The notes beneath the pieces were generated by a model that searched no databases, was not told the origin of the DNA, and worked only from the letters and a program-made list of their open reading frames with translations. Shown piece by piece: positions 43,742-53,906 of a stretch of 64,000 bases of DNA (its first letter is position 1; the number at the start of each line of letters is the position of its first letter). The stretch spans positions 1-64,000 of the forward strand of contig MEQL01000060.1 of the NCBI GenBank assembly GCA_001770205.1. Direction: 5' to 3'. A program made the translations under genes and the position numbers. This stretch comes from Bdellovibrionales bacterium RIFOXYD12_FULL_39_22 (lineage in GTDB: Bacteria > Bdellovibrionota > Bacteriovoracia > Bacteriovoracales > Bacteriovoracaceae).

Positions 43742-46561
43742 CTATCTTACATCATCAATACGAGTCATTCTCATGAACGGTGGAGGTCCACCCATTCCTT
43801 TATTTTCACCCTCTTGAAGTGTGCCATCTGGAGCAGCACATTGAGAAGATTCGCTCATTGAGAATTCTAGCATCATGTTATCAACAACATTTGAAGCATA
43901 AACTAAATCAGATGTTTTAATACCCATCATACTCTTGCTGGTGCAAAGATATGGCACAGAAGTACATTCTTTTCCTCCATTTTTGCTGCAAGTATATTCC
44001 CAGTTAGAGTAAGACTCTGTTCTGAATTCAAACATCTCATATATCTCATCTGATAGCTTCGCAAAAGTTAGCAAGGTGCCTCGGTTTTGGGGATTAGCAT
44101 CCTCACAACCACCAAGTTCTGCGTTGAAATCGTCACAAAATGCCTTGGCAACACAAGTGTAGTTACCCATTCCACCACCATTATCGCTATCCGTTCCTGT
44201 ATTGGAAGAGGAAGCATTGGCCGTACAAGCTTGCTCTACCCGAATGGATGGAAGACAGCTGTTGTCCAAGATATTGATAAAAGTTGTTGTGTAATTTGAA
44301 TAATCACCAACGTCTCCGCCATAGGCAACGGTCAATCCTGTGCCCATCGGGCCACCCTCATTCACTTTTAGGCCTTCAAGTACAGAAACAAAGATGCGTG
44401 CAGCATCCCACTGTCCCCAACTATTTTGGAAAGCAAGACGAACAGCATCGGGATCAGCAGTTCCATCTTTTATGTCAGCTGCGGCCACCCCACTTCCCAT
44501 TCCGGTCGTTGGATCCCAAAACCAGAAAGTACCATCGATATTGGTTGCTTGGAACTCTTCGCGAACTCCACTACCTGCCGGGCCATCATCTGATCGAAGA
44601 AGTTCAAAAATCGCTCCAAACTTCTTACCTTCATCACCTTTCTGATTCGTATACCGTCGAGTCAACTCCGCAGATATATCGTCATTGCTCATGAAGCGAG
44701 GATATTGACGATATTCCGTAGAAGTGTTGGCCGGCGTAGCTGTCTCATAAAAATCTGCCTTACAAAGTTTGTCGTAAACTGAGCGCAGCCATGTGCCCTC
44801 AAGCTTTCCATATTCTACAAGATTGTAATTTGCTGCGGCCAAATCTCCCACTCTTAAATTTTGCAAACGTCCGCTGCTGTTTGCGACTAGACTCAAGCGC
44901 ATGTAGCGATTAGGCCCACAAAGCTCCTCAACTTCTTCAATACATCCGGCCTCTCCCCACTGACGACATTCAACAATTTTTCCACCTTTGGGAATAACCG
45001 GATTTTCAGTATTAGAAGACCAGAAGGTATTCCAGCTGAAGCATGCTTCAATATACTGATTTTCATAAACAGTCTTTCCTACCGTTGAAACGTATGTGAC
45101 CATACCGCTGGCATCCTTGCGAAGCTCATATGACGCAAAGCCAGATACTTCTGCTTCAGAGAATAGACAAGGTGCGGCCTCCTGGCCCCAAGATCCATCT
45201 GTTTCCGTCCAGACAGTACATGCATCTGCGGCCTCGTAAACGGTTCCGTATGCATCTGAGCTAATTTGGCCAAACGAGTTTAACCAGAAGTTTTCTGGCC
45301 ACTGCTTAACATATTTACATTCAAGAGTATCAACTGTTCTGGCCGCATCTAGCGGTTTGCTAAGAGCATCTAGCACTGGAAACCACTGATCGATGACCCC
45401 TTGCAACCCAGATGAACCGTCTGATCCAACTGCCAAATTATTCATCATTTCTTGATTAGTTGTTGCATCGGCCAAGAAATCAAGGGCAACGGTGTCTGTC
45501 CCATCGGAATATTGCCAAGTAAAATCTTTCTCTACACTGCCGCAAGTTTCGTAAGCGGTTTTACTGTTCCAAGCACCCATGTGTGCGTAGTCAGTACCGT
45601 TAATAGCATTCGTTGGGTGAAAATACATAGACATTCCAGATTTTCCACTCTTCCCGCCCATTTCTGTACATGCAAACAGATATCCAATTTCATCTTTAAT
45701 TGCCAATCTGGCCGCTGTAGTTCCGGCCCCATCCATTGCGGCCTTTAGTGCTAAATATGTTGCACCAGCAAAAAGTTCACTATTGTTAGCGGCAAACCAA
45801 GGATCCTTATCTTGCTGCCAGCAATAGTTCATTTCCGGATTATCCTCGCCTGGATGTGCTGCTGCATAAGCTGCCGCCTCATCCGATTCTAGACAGGCCT
45901 TTCCATCAATTGCCATATCAGCAAATTTTTCCAACCAGCGCTTTTGATTTAGCATCAACTTTGAAGAAATCGTGCTGAAAGCAGGACAAGAAAATTCATA
46001 TGTTCCAGTAAATTGAGCAGCGGCGGTAGCACTTGGTGCCAAGTCTTCTGCTGTCTCAACAACTGGAGCTACGTATTCATAGGTTGCCACAACGTCACCG
46101 GTTGAGGCGTCAATTACTAAGCTAACTGAAGCATTTTCTTCTCCATTAAGCTTGGACTCCCCATTTCCTTCTCCCGAAGTCTCGATAAAAACGATGGGTT
46201 GATAGAAAGAAAAGTCGGCCTTATAAATGAAACAGCCGTAATATTTTCCCTTAAATCCATCACAGGTTAATTCAAATGCTCCATCGGCGGCAACATCTTC
46301 AGTACAAGCAGATGGGGCAATTTCTAATGTAACGCAAGAAATGCTAAAATCACTGGTTGTAGAACCTTCTAGAGCTCTAACCCCACCGTGCCAACTTTGG
46401 GCACGTTTAGCGCCCGCATTCATTAAACTTAAACTTCCTGAGATGGTAACCGATGTATCCACTGTTGGATCATCTCCCTCCGGTGTGTCTTTGGCCGCAT
46501 CACTACTACATGAGAAAAGTAGTAACAGCGGCAACATTGATAATAAAGCTATTAACTTCAT
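43742..46561 (-). CDS. Large Cys-containing lipoprotein of unknown function
   Basis: The 939-aa protein has a lipobox ending at Cys18 (LLFSC). The N-terminal 160 residues are beta-rich, like a carboxypeptidase-regulatory or Ig-type domain (VTISGSLSLMNAG). The rest is Trp-, Gly- and Cys-rich with many possible disulfides and no recognised catalytic motif. It is monocistronic, with AGGAGG upstream and a strong terminator downstream, which suggests high expression. It is probably exposed on the surface or in the periplasm. I do not recognise the family. Confidence 0.6.
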   Translation of the reverse strand: MKLIALLSMLPLLLLFSCSSDAAKDTPEGDDPTVDTSVTISGSLSLMNAGAKRAQSWHGGVRALEGSTTSDFSISCVTLEIAPSACTEDVAADGAFELTCDGFKGKYYGCFIYKADFSFYQPIVFIETSGEGNGESKLNGEENASVSLVIDASTGDVVATYEYVAPVVETAEDLAPSATAAAQFTGTYEFSCPAFSTISSKLMLNQKRWLEKFADMAIDGKACLESDEAAAYAAAHPGEDNPEMNYCWQQDKDPWFAANNSELFAGATYLALKAAMDGAGTTAARLAIKDEIGYLFACTEMGGKSGKSGMSMYFHPTNAINGTDYAHMGAWNSKTAYETCGSVEKDFTWQYSDGTDTVALDFLADATTNQEMMNNLAVGSDGSSGLQGVIDQWFPVLDALSKPLDAARTVDTLECKYVKQWPENFWLNSFGQISSDAYGTVYEAADACTVWTETDGSWGQEAAPCLFSEAEVSGFASYELRKDASGMVTYVSTVGKTVYENQYIEACFSWNTFWSSNTENPVIPKGGKIVECRQWGEAGCIEEVEELCGPNRYMRLSLVANSSGRLQNLRVGDLAAANYNLVEYGKLEGTWLRSVYDKLCKADFYETATPANTSTEYRQYPRFMSNDDISAELTRRYTNQKGDEGKKFGAIFELLRSDDGPAGSGVREEFQATNIDGTFWFWDPTTGMGSGVAAADIKDGTADPDAVRLAFQNSWGQWDAARIFVSVLEGLKVNEGGPMGTGLTVAYGGDVGDYSNYTTTFINILDNSCLPSIRVEQACTANASSSNTGTDSDNGGGMGNYTCVAKAFCDDFNAELGGCEDANPQNRGTLLTFAKLSDEIYEMFEFRTESYSNWEYTCSKNGGKECTSVPYLCTSKSMMGIKTSDLVYASNVVDNMMLEFSMSESSQCAAPDGTLQEGENKGMGGPPPFMRMTRIDDVR

Positions 46562-46949
46562 ACAATAAACCTCCTGTCGATTAATAATAAAAGTGCATCT
46601 TGAATATTCTTTTCCAAATCGTTGTTCATGACAACCAAGAAATCGAAAAAAAATACTTACACCTTAAAGCAAAACTGTCAGGAAACTAATTTTAAAATGG
46701 TCGCCAAATGATTATCAAATCTTGACCTACGTAATAACGCAAATAAATATCCCGACGATTATACTCAACATGTAAAAACTCTCCACTCCCTAGCGTTGCC
46801 CTTCCTTTCTCCTCCTTTTTTATGTTAGAGCGTCAAAGTCTTTGGCAAAGCATTACCCTTGTTGCTAGGCTTCTATGGTTAAAAATTTTTATATTTTTTA
46901 TCAACTATCATTTTATTATTATATTTATGGCAAAAAACTAAGGAGCAAG
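46562..46949. other. Divergent promoter region, otherwise empty
   Basis: Nearly 390 bases lie between the 939-aa lipoprotein gene and the PLP-enzyme gene. The plus-strand frame that begins at 46875 is an unlikely N-terminal extension. A TTGACC near 46722 could be a -35 element, but no firm promoter, RNA or repeat is visible. Confidence 0.35.
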
Positions 46950-48407
46950 ATGATGATCAACCTGACGGTTAACAAAAAGGCACAAGAAGAGAACGCTAAA
47001 TATTGTCGCCAACACAATATTACTATTCCAACTTTTAAAATGATGAAAGACCCAACACTCGTTCCTCAAAAAATTAAAGAGCGCCTAAAAAACATTGGCC
47101 TTTGGGAAGTTGATCCGGCCAACCTTTATCGCGTAACTTGGAAAAATGAACCCAAAGAAAAAGGTGGCGGACTTGGAACTGTTAATCATATTGTTCTGCC
47201 TCCAGAACTTACCGGGTGCAAGGCCAGCATTATAGTGCTTACCGGAAAATATTTTCCGACTGGAGCACACAAAGTAGGGGCAACCTTTGGTTGTTTAATA
47301 CCCAAACTAATAACTGGGCAATTCAATCCCGCGACAGATTTTGCGGTATGGCCTTCTACTGGAAATTTTTGTCGCGGTGGTGCCTATATCAGCGCACTTC
47401 TTTCATGCAAATCAATTGCAATCCTTCCACAAAATATGTCCAAAGAACGCTTTGAGTGGCTCTCCAAAGTGGCCGGAGAGATTATTGCCACTCCCGGTTG
47501 CGAGAGCAACGTAAAAGAAATCTTTGATAAGTGTTGGGAGCTAAAAAAGACGCGCAAAAATGTAAATATCTTTAACCAATTTGAAGAACTAGGAAATCCT
47601 ACCTGGCACTACAACGTAACTGGCCCGGCCATCGAAGAAGTTCTTCGAACTCTTCTGGGCAAAGAGGGCCGTTTTGCCGGAGGAATTTTCTCCTCGGGCT
47701 CCGGTGGAACACTAGGTGCCGGCTACTACTTAAAATCCAAATACCCAAATGCCAAGGTAGCGGCCGCCGAAGCGCTGGAGTGTCCGACTCTTTTAAATAA
47801 TGGCTTTGGCGATCATCGCATTGAAGGAATTGGCGATAAACATGTTCCGTGGATTCACGATATGAAAAATACGGACATGGCCATTGCAGTAGATGACGAG
47901 CGGCCGATACGTCTGCTGCGTCTATTTAATGAAAAAATTGGCCGAGATCTTCTAAAGAAAAATAAAGTTAATCCAGAATTAGTGGAGAAGTTGGATCTTC
48001 TGGGAATCTCGGGAATTGCCAACGTGCTCGCGGCCATCAAATTTGCCAAATTCTACGAACTTGATGGCCACGATTATGTGGCCACCGTGGCCACTGATTC
48101 CATGCAGCTTTATGCCTCTCGTCTACAAGAACTCTCCTCTGAACGTGGAGCATATAACGAGGCGCAGGCCAATATGGACTTAGAACTTTTACGCGGAACC
48201 ACTACCGATAATGTACTTGAACTAGGATACTACGAACGCAAACGCATCCATAATCTAAAATATTTTACCTGGATTGAGCAACAACAACGCGATGTCGCGG
48301 AACTAAATGCACAGTGGTACGATCGAAACTATTGGACTGGGCACTTTAACCAAGCTGCGGAGATTGACCATTTAATTGAAGAATTCAACCAAATGATTCA
48401 AGGATAA
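46950..48407 (+). CDS. PLP-dependent enzyme, fold type II (TrpB/cysteine-synthase-like)
   Basis: The 485-aa protein carries a PLP-binding Lys108 in PTGAHKVG (like TrpB's TGAHK), the substrate loop STGNF at 136-140 and a Gly-rich phosphate-binding loop SGSGGTLGAG at 249-258. Such enzymes carry out beta-replacement or beta-elimination on amino acids. The start is the ATG at 46950, with AGGAG close upstream; a 25-residue upstream extension is rejected. Its stop is 3 bp from the DPD-like flavoprotein gene, so the two almost surely act together, perhaps in amino-acid or pyrimidine catabolism. The substrate is unknown. Confidence 0.75.
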   Translation: MMINLTVNKKAQEENAKYCRQHNITIPTFKMMKDPTLVPQKIKERLKNIGLWEVDPANLYRVTWKNEPKEKGGGLGTVNHIVLPPELTGCKASIIVLTGKYFPTGAHKVGATFGCLIPKLITGQFNPATDFAVWPSTGNFCRGGAYISALLSCKSIAILPQNMSKERFEWLSKVAGEIIATPGCESNVKEIFDKCWELKKTRKNVNIFNQFEELGNPTWHYNVTGPAIEEVLRTLLGKEGRFAGGIFSSGSGGTLGAGYYLKSKYPNAKVAAAEALECPTLLNNGFGDHRIEGIGDKHVPWIHDMKNTDMAIAVDDERPIRLLRLFNEKIGRDLLKKNKVNPELVEKLDLLGISGIANVLAAIKFAKFYELDGHDYVATVATDSMQLYASRLQELSSERGAYNEAQANMDLELLRGTTTDNVLELGYYERKRIHNLKYFTWIEQQQRDVAELNAQWYDRNYWTGHFNQAAEIDHLIEEFNQMIQG

Positions 48408-48410
48408 ACT

Positions 48411-50924
48411 ATGCCGGTACGTCAGGATATTTTAGAAAATGCTATGAAAAATTACAATGAAGAACAGGCCTTGCAGGAGGCCTCGCGTTGTCTGCTCTGT
48501 GAAGATGCTCCATGCATGCATGGTTGCCCAACGCATACTCCAGTAAAAGAATTCATTCGCAATATACGTTTTAAAAATTATAAAGCGGCATATCATCTTA
48601 TCAAATCGGCAAATATTCTTGGCGCTAGCTGTGCGCGTCTTTGTAATGCCGATCAAACTTGTAAGCAAAAATGTACTTCCCATAAATTATTGCGCCCTAT
48701 CGAGATTAATAAACTGCAACAGTTTGTCTGTGATCAATTCATCGGCCAAGAACCAATTGTAATCCCCATGCCCAAAACAGGAAAAAAGGTAGCAGTCGTT
48801 GGTGCCGGCCCAGCAGGAATTTCGGTGGCCTTTGAATTAGCGCGCAACGGCGTTGAAGTCACCGTCTTTGAGCGAGAAAATTATCTGGGAGGATTACTCT
48901 ACGATGGTATCCCAGACTATCGCTTGCCTCATAACATCATTGAAAAAGAGAGTCGCTGGGTGGAAGAGTGGGGAGTAAAATTTATAAAAGGAGAGTCGGC
49001 TCCTTCGATTGAACAACTGACGACAAAATTTAACGCTACTGTCATTGCCTGCGGCCTAAAAAAATCAAACACACTAAATATACCTGGCATGGAACTAGCG
49101 GGCGTTATTTTTTCCAAGGAACTGCTTAAAGCACACAAACTAAAAACTCCAATCTCTCTGGGTAAAAATGTAGTTATTATTGGTGGCGGTAACTCTGCTC
49201 TTGATTCTGCGCAGGCCGCACATGCTCTGGGCGCAGAAAGTATTTCCGTTATCTATCGCCGATCAGAAAGAGAGATGCCTGCTTGGGAAAAAGAAAAAAG
49301 TGTAGCAAATAAACTAGGAATTTCCTTTTACTACTTGGCCTCTCCAGTAGAGCTACATGGTAAAAGCAAAGTTACGGCAGTTGAATGCCAATTGATGAAA
49401 CTCTCTAGTAAAGTTGGGCCCGATGGCCGACGTGCCGTTTTTCCTATGGAAAACACTCTATTTACCATTCCTGCAGACAGTGTGGTTATTGCGGCCGGAG
49501 AGAGTGTTGATGAGAATTTTTTTAAAGAGAGCAAAATAGTTTTGCAACGCGGAGTTCATGCAACTAATCTACCTTCCGTTTTTGCTACTGGTGACATAGT
49601 AACGGCCAACCAATCTGTCGTTCATTCCGTGGCAGATGGCCGGGCCTGCGCCAAAGAAATTCTGCAAACATTACATCTCCCCTATCAAAATCTCACTCGC
49701 AGCAGCTATTATCGCCACGAAGATGTCGATATCTCCACTACCTTCTGTGGAATACGTTTTGAAAACCCTTTTATTCTGGCCGCTGCACCTCCATCAGACA
49801 ATTTGGAGATGGTAAAAGAGGCCTTTCGTGCTGGCTGGGCCGGCGCGGTACTTAAAACCACCAGCATCGAATCAAACGAAGTCCCTCTCAAGTATCCCAT
49901 GATGGCCGGTACCAAATTTGATAATAAAAATTTGATGGGCCTAGGTAACATTGACCTTATCAGTGAACACCACGTTGATATAATTGAAAAGCGCATTAAA
50001 GAACTTAAACACGAGTTTCCACACAAAGTGGTTATCGCCTCTATCATGGGTGAAAAGAAAGAAGATTGGCAAACCCTGGTACGCCGACTTGAGTCGGCGG
50101 GCGCTGATATGATTGAGTGTAGTTTTTCCTGTCCCCAGGGAACTTTAGGTTCTAAACCTGGTTTTATGCTTGGACAAGATCCTCGATTAGTAGAAGAAGT
50201 GGCCGGCTGGATTAAAGCAGCGGCCAGTAAAATTCCAGTGGTAATTAAAATTACTCCGCAAGTAACAGACATCGTAGAAATTGCCAATGCGGTTAAGCGC
50301 TCGGGGGCCGATGCTATCTGCGCCAGCAATTCGATTCCTTCACTAATGGGAATAAATTTAAAAACTTTTATTCCTTATCCTGAGGTAGGCGGAAAATCTA
50401 CCTATAGCGGATATACCGGCCCGGCCATTTTACCGATTACCTTACGCAACATCGCCGAAATTTCTCGCAACGTGGATATTCCTATTACCGGAACTGGCGG
50501 CCCAGTTACTTGGGAAGATGCCATAGCATTAATGGCCGTGGGTGCTTCTAATGTGCAGTTTTGCACTGGAGTTATGCATTACGGTTTTGATATTATCAAT
50601 GACCTCTGTAGCGGACTGACCTACTTTATGCAAAAGCACAACATAAAGGCAGTAAGTGAAATTATTGGCCGCTCGCTCCCATTTATAACTACTCATGATC
50701 AACTACACCAGGCCAGCAAAATAGTTTCACACGTAAATGAGGAAAAATGTATTAATTGCGGAGCATGCTATACGGCCTGCCAAGATGGTGGACACCAAGC
50801 AATTATCTACAATCCCAACAATCGTATTTTTAAAACCGACGAACAAAAATGTGTTGGCTGTGCTTTCTGTCTAGGGGTTTGCCCGGTGGAAAACTGCTTA
50901 ACTTTAAAATCACTTGATTCATGA
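48411..50924 (+). CDS. Five-domain dihydropyrimidine-dehydrogenase-like flavoprotein (PreT-PreA fusion)
   Basis: The 837-aa protein has the domain order of eukaryotic DPD. Two N-terminal Fe-S sets (Cys27/30/35/39 and Cys74/78/84/88) come first, then FAD site GAGPAG at 131-136, NAD(P)H site GGGNSA at 258-263, a DHODH-like FMN barrel (about 440-770, with SCPQG and Lys613) and two C-terminal 4Fe-4S motifs (Cys780-790 and Cys814-824). It should pass electrons from NAD(P)H through Fe-S to FMN. In DPD a Cys acts as general acid just before GQDP. Here that residue is Leu587, so the substrate may not be a simple pyrimidine. It is coupled to the PLP-enzyme gene. Confidence 0.85.
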   Translation: MPVRQDILENAMKNYNEEQALQEASRCLLCEDAPCMHGCPTHTPVKEFIRNIRFKNYKAAYHLIKSANILGASCARLCNADQTCKQKCTSHKLLRPIEINKLQQFVCDQFIGQEPIVIPMPKTGKKVAVVGAGPAGISVAFELARNGVEVTVFERENYLGGLLYDGIPDYRLPHNIIEKESRWVEEWGVKFIKGESAPSIEQLTTKFNATVIACGLKKSNTLNIPGMELAGVIFSKELLKAHKLKTPISLGKNVVIIGGGNSALDSAQAAHALGAESISVIYRRSEREMPAWEKEKSVANKLGISFYYLASPVELHGKSKVTAVECQLMKLSSKVGPDGRRAVFPMENTLFTIPADSVVIAAGESVDENFFKESKIVLQRGVHATNLPSVFATGDIVTANQSVVHSVADGRACAKEILQTLHLPYQNLTRSSYYRHEDVDISTTFCGIRFENPFILAAAPPSDNLEMVKEAFRAGWAGAVLKTTSIESNEVPLKYPMMAGTKFDNKNLMGLGNIDLISEHHVDIIEKRIKELKHEFPHKVVIASIMGEKKEDWQTLVRRLESAGADMIECSFSCPQGTLGSKPGFMLGQDPRLVEEVAGWIKAAASKIPVVIKITPQVTDIVEIANAVKRSGADAICASNSIPSLMGINLKTFIPYPEVGGKSTYSGYTGPAILPITLRNIAEISRNVDIPITGTGGPVTWEDAIALMAVGASNVQFCTGVMHYGFDIINDLCSGLTYFMQKHNIKAVSEIIGRSLPFITTHDQLHQASKIVSHVNEEKCINCGACYTACQDGGHQAIIYNPNNRIFKTDEQKCVGCAFCLGVCPVENCLTLKSLDS

Positions 50925-50948
50925 AATTATAAATTTACTATGCCCGTT

Positions 50949-52154
50949 TTAAAAAACTAACGCTACGATTTTTTCGCAAAACTCTTTGGTGTACTCTGTC
51001 GGTATCAAGCAGGAAAAATGGCCTTGCCCCTCTAGTAGCTTAACCGGCCGCACTGCCAATTTTTGCATTATCTCTTGAACTTCTAAGTTGCTGTTGAAAA
51101 ATGGTTGGGCCTGCTGTCCTATTAACGAAAATAGCTCCATCCCGTCAGGAACTAGCGAAACAAAATTTTTAAAATTTTTGTGCAAATCTTTTTGGTTGAT
51201 AAGAGAAATACCAATGAATGGCTTGGCCACCAATTCATTCTCACTACTACTTTTTCCAATCCAAGTCCCACCCAGCTCTGGATTTAAACTTGAGCCAACA
51301 AATAGCGGAATATTTTTGCGTAAAATAGGATCAATAGTGTCTGGAAATAAAATTTTTGCTCCCAATCTGGCCATTAAAGAGCAGTCCGCATAACTCATCT
51401 TAGAAAGATAATGGTTATTGGGAACAATTTTGGGATCTATGATGGCCACTCCAGGAGTATCTGTCCAAATTTGCAACAGCTCAGCATCAATTGCTTCCGC
51501 CAAAAGTGCTCCGGAAAAATCAGAGCCCTCTCGTCCCAAGGTAGTCGTTTTTCCATCCTCTGTCGCACCAATAAATCCCTGCGTTACAATCAAGGTATCT
51601 TTATCACGCAGGCCCTCACTCAAAAGTTCCCAAACATTACTTCTAATCTTATCGATAAGCGGACGGGCCCGATTAAAGTTATCATCGGTGGTAATTAATT
51701 TTCTAGCATCAACATGCAATACTCGATGATTGGGATATTTACTGTGCAGTAGATGCGAAAATAAAACAGTAGAAAGACGCTCACCTAACGCATAAATTTC
51801 ATCCATAATTTCTGGCGTTAGTTTTTGTGCTTGCGAAATAAGGCGAATCGCACTGCCTCCTACCTCAATTATTTGATCCACCTCTGCAACTAACCGCTTA
51901 TATTCTGTCACTTCTAAATTTTTGGCAATAGTAAGATGTTTGGCGCGCAAGGTGAAAAGTTTTGAATTAGCTTCTAAGAGCGATTTAAGCGCACTGGTGG
52001 CCACCTCTTCTAATTCATTAGTTGTATTGTACGTAGCACTTAGAATCACCACTTTCATCTGTTCAGAAGCTTTGACAATGTTCATGCAACGTCTCATTGC
52101 CGCCGCATCACGAACGCTACTTCCTCCAAATTTGGCAACAATCCCACTTCCCAT
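50949..52154 (-). CDS. Aspartokinase
   Basis: The 401-aa enzyme has the N-terminal KFGGSS motif (Lys8) and the ATP/aspartate region TTLGREGSDFSG. An ACT-like regulatory part of about 120 residues follows. It phosphorylates aspartate, the first step to lysine, threonine and methionine. Length and layout fit monofunctional LysC-type enzymes. It lies convergent to the DPD-like gene and 11 bp downstream of ettA. The choice between LysC and other isozymes cannot be made from sequence alone. Confidence 0.88.
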   Translation of the reverse strand: MGSGIVAKFGGSSVRDAAAMRRCMNIVKASEQMKVVILSATYNTTNELEEVATSALKSLLEANSKLFTLRAKHLTIAKNLEVTEYKRLVAEVDQIIEVGGSAIRLISQAQKLTPEIMDEIYALGERLSTVLFSHLLHSKYPNHRVLHVDARKLITTDDNFNRARPLIDKIRSNVWELLSEGLRDKDTLIVTQGFIGATEDGKTTTLGREGSDFSGALLAEAIDAELLQIWTDTPGVAIIDPKIVPNNHYLSKMSYADCSLMARLGAKILFPDTIDPILRKNIPLFVGSSLNPELGGTWIGKSSSENELVAKPFIGISLINQKDLHKNFKNFVSLVPDGMELFSLIGQQAQPFFNSNLEVQEIMQKLAVRPVKLLEGQGHFSCLIPTEYTKEFCEKIVALVF

Positions 52155-52165
52155 TGTTTTGCACC

Positions 52166-53842
52166 CTAAACCCTTTTTAATTTTTTATAAGTAACTCGCT
52201 TAGGAATAAGTGCATTTTCACCCAAACGCCGTTTTTTATCTTCTTCATAATCCGAAAAATTTCCATCAAACCAAACCACCTGACTCTCTCCCTCAAAGGC
52301 CAAAATATGTGTGGCAATACGATCTAGAAAATATCTATCGTGGGAGATAACCACCGCACAACCAGGATAATCAATCAAGGCCTCTTCTAACGCACGCAAA
52401 GTGTGAACATCCAGATCATTGGTTGGCTCATCCAACAAAAGAACATTTCCTTCCTCTCGCAACATTCTGGCCAAATGAACCCGATTGCGCTCTCCTCCCG
52501 ATAATTCGCTTACTCGTTTTTTATGGTCATCCCCAGAGAAATTAAATTTAGCGATATAGGCCCTGGCATTAACTTCTTGGTGGCCCAATTTAATAATATC
52601 ACCACCATCAGCAATAACATCGTGAACAGTTTTATTACCATCCATCGAACGATCTTGATTTACATAAGAAAGCTTAACGGTATCGCCAACCTTAAAAGTT
52701 CCTCCATCTGGCCTTTCTCCTCCCGTCATCATACGAAAAAGTGTAGTCTTACCAGCTCCATTAGGCCCAATTACCCCCACAATCCCTCCCGGAGGCAGTT
52801 TAAAAGTTAAATTTTCGTAAAGAAGTTTATCTCCATAGGCCTTAGAGATACCATTGGCCTCGATAACCAACTTACCTAGTCGAGGCCCGGGTGGTATATA
52901 GATTTGGGTAGTCTCATTACGCTTATCTTTTTCCTCATTCATCCGCCGTTCATATTCCGCAATACGGGCCTTACTCTTGGCCTGCCGGGCCTTCGGTGAA
53001 CTTCGAATCCACTCCAACTCTTCCTTTAAGGCCTTTTGCTTTTTGCTTTCTTGCTTTTCCTCTATGGCCAAACGCTTGGCCTTTTGATCTAGCCAACTAG
53101 AGTAATTCCCTTTGAAGGGAATTCCTTGGCCACGATCCAACTCCAAAATCCAACCGGCCACATTGTCTAGAAAATAGCGATCATGGGTTACGGCGATAAT
53201 GGTTCCCTTGTATTCTTGTAGGTGTTTTTCTAACCATAAAATGGTCTCCGCATCCAAATGGTTGGTAGGCTCATCTAGCAACAAAATATCTGGACTTTGC
53301 AAAAGTAGACGACACAAGGCCACTCGTCGACGCTCTCCTCCCGACAAAGTCCCTATCAGTTGCTCACTAGGTGGACAACGGAGCGCTTCCATGGCCAAAT
53401 CAAGACGACTATCTAGTTCCCATGCATTAGCAGCATCCAATTGATCTTGTAGTTTTGCCTGTTTTTCTAAAAGTTTATTCATCTCCTCATCGCTCATAGG
53501 TTCGGCAAACTGATTGTTGATTTCATCAAATTTATTCAACATATCCACAATTGGTTGCACTCCCTCCCGAACAATATCTCTGACCGTCTTGCTTTCATCC
53601 AATTTAGGCTCTTGCTCTAAATAACCAACCACATACCCCTTGGCCAACGAGGTCTCACCCAAATGGTTGTCATCGATGCCGGCCAAAATACGCAACAGGG
53701 TACTTTTTCCTGAGCCATTTAACCCCAACACCCCAATTTTTGCCCCGTAATAGTAGGAAAGTGATATATCTTTTAAAACCTGTTTAACCCCATGTACCTT
53801 GCCTACTTTCGACATAGTATAGATAATTTGCTTGTCGCTCAT
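52166..53842 (-). CDS. ettA: Energy-dependent translational throttle protein EttA (ABC-F)
   Basis: The 558-aa soluble protein has two ABC ATPase cassettes. The first has Walker A GLNGSGKST (40-48), signature LSGGERRR and LLLDEPTNHLD. The second has Walker A GPNGAGKTT, signature LSGGERNR and LLLDEPTNDLD. The length, the linker (SPKARQAKSKARIAEYERR) and the absence of membrane helices are those of EttA, which gates the first steps of translation elongation according to energy state. It is upstream of the aspartokinase gene, probably co-transcribed. Confidence 0.92.
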   Translation of the reverse strand: MSDKQIIYTMSKVGKVHGVKQVLKDISLSYYYGAKIGVLGLNGSGKSTLLRILAGIDDNHLGETSLAKGYVVGYLEQEPKLDESKTVRDIVREGVQPIVDMLNKFDEINNQFAEPMSDEEMNKLLEKQAKLQDQLDAANAWELDSRLDLAMEALRCPPSEQLIGTLSGGERRRVALCRLLLQSPDILLLDEPTNHLDAETILWLEKHLQEYKGTIIAVTHDRYFLDNVAGWILELDRGQGIPFKGNYSSWLDQKAKRLAIEEKQESKKQKALKEELEWIRSSPKARQAKSKARIAEYERRMNEEKDKRNETTQIYIPPGPRLGKLVIEANGISKAYGDKLLYENLTFKLPPGGIVGVIGPNGAGKTTLFRMMTGGERPDGGTFKVGDTVKLSYVNQDRSMDGNKTVHDVIADGGDIIKLGHQEVNARAYIAKFNFSGDDHKKRVSELSGGERNRVHLARMLREEGNVLLLDEPTNDLDVHTLRALEEALIDYPGCAVVISHDRYFLDRIATHILAFEGESQVVWFDGNFSDYEEDKKRRLGENALIPKRVTYKKLKRV

Positions 53843-53906
53843 CGATTTGTCCCTTTGCTATGATAGATATTAATTTTGAAGGACAAATCTAATACACCCT
53901 GTGGAA

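Noticed and set aside
49709..50329. 206-aa open frame antisense to the DPD-like gene
   Set aside because: The plus strand here encodes well-conserved flavoprotein motifs; the antisense frame is a by-product of codon use.
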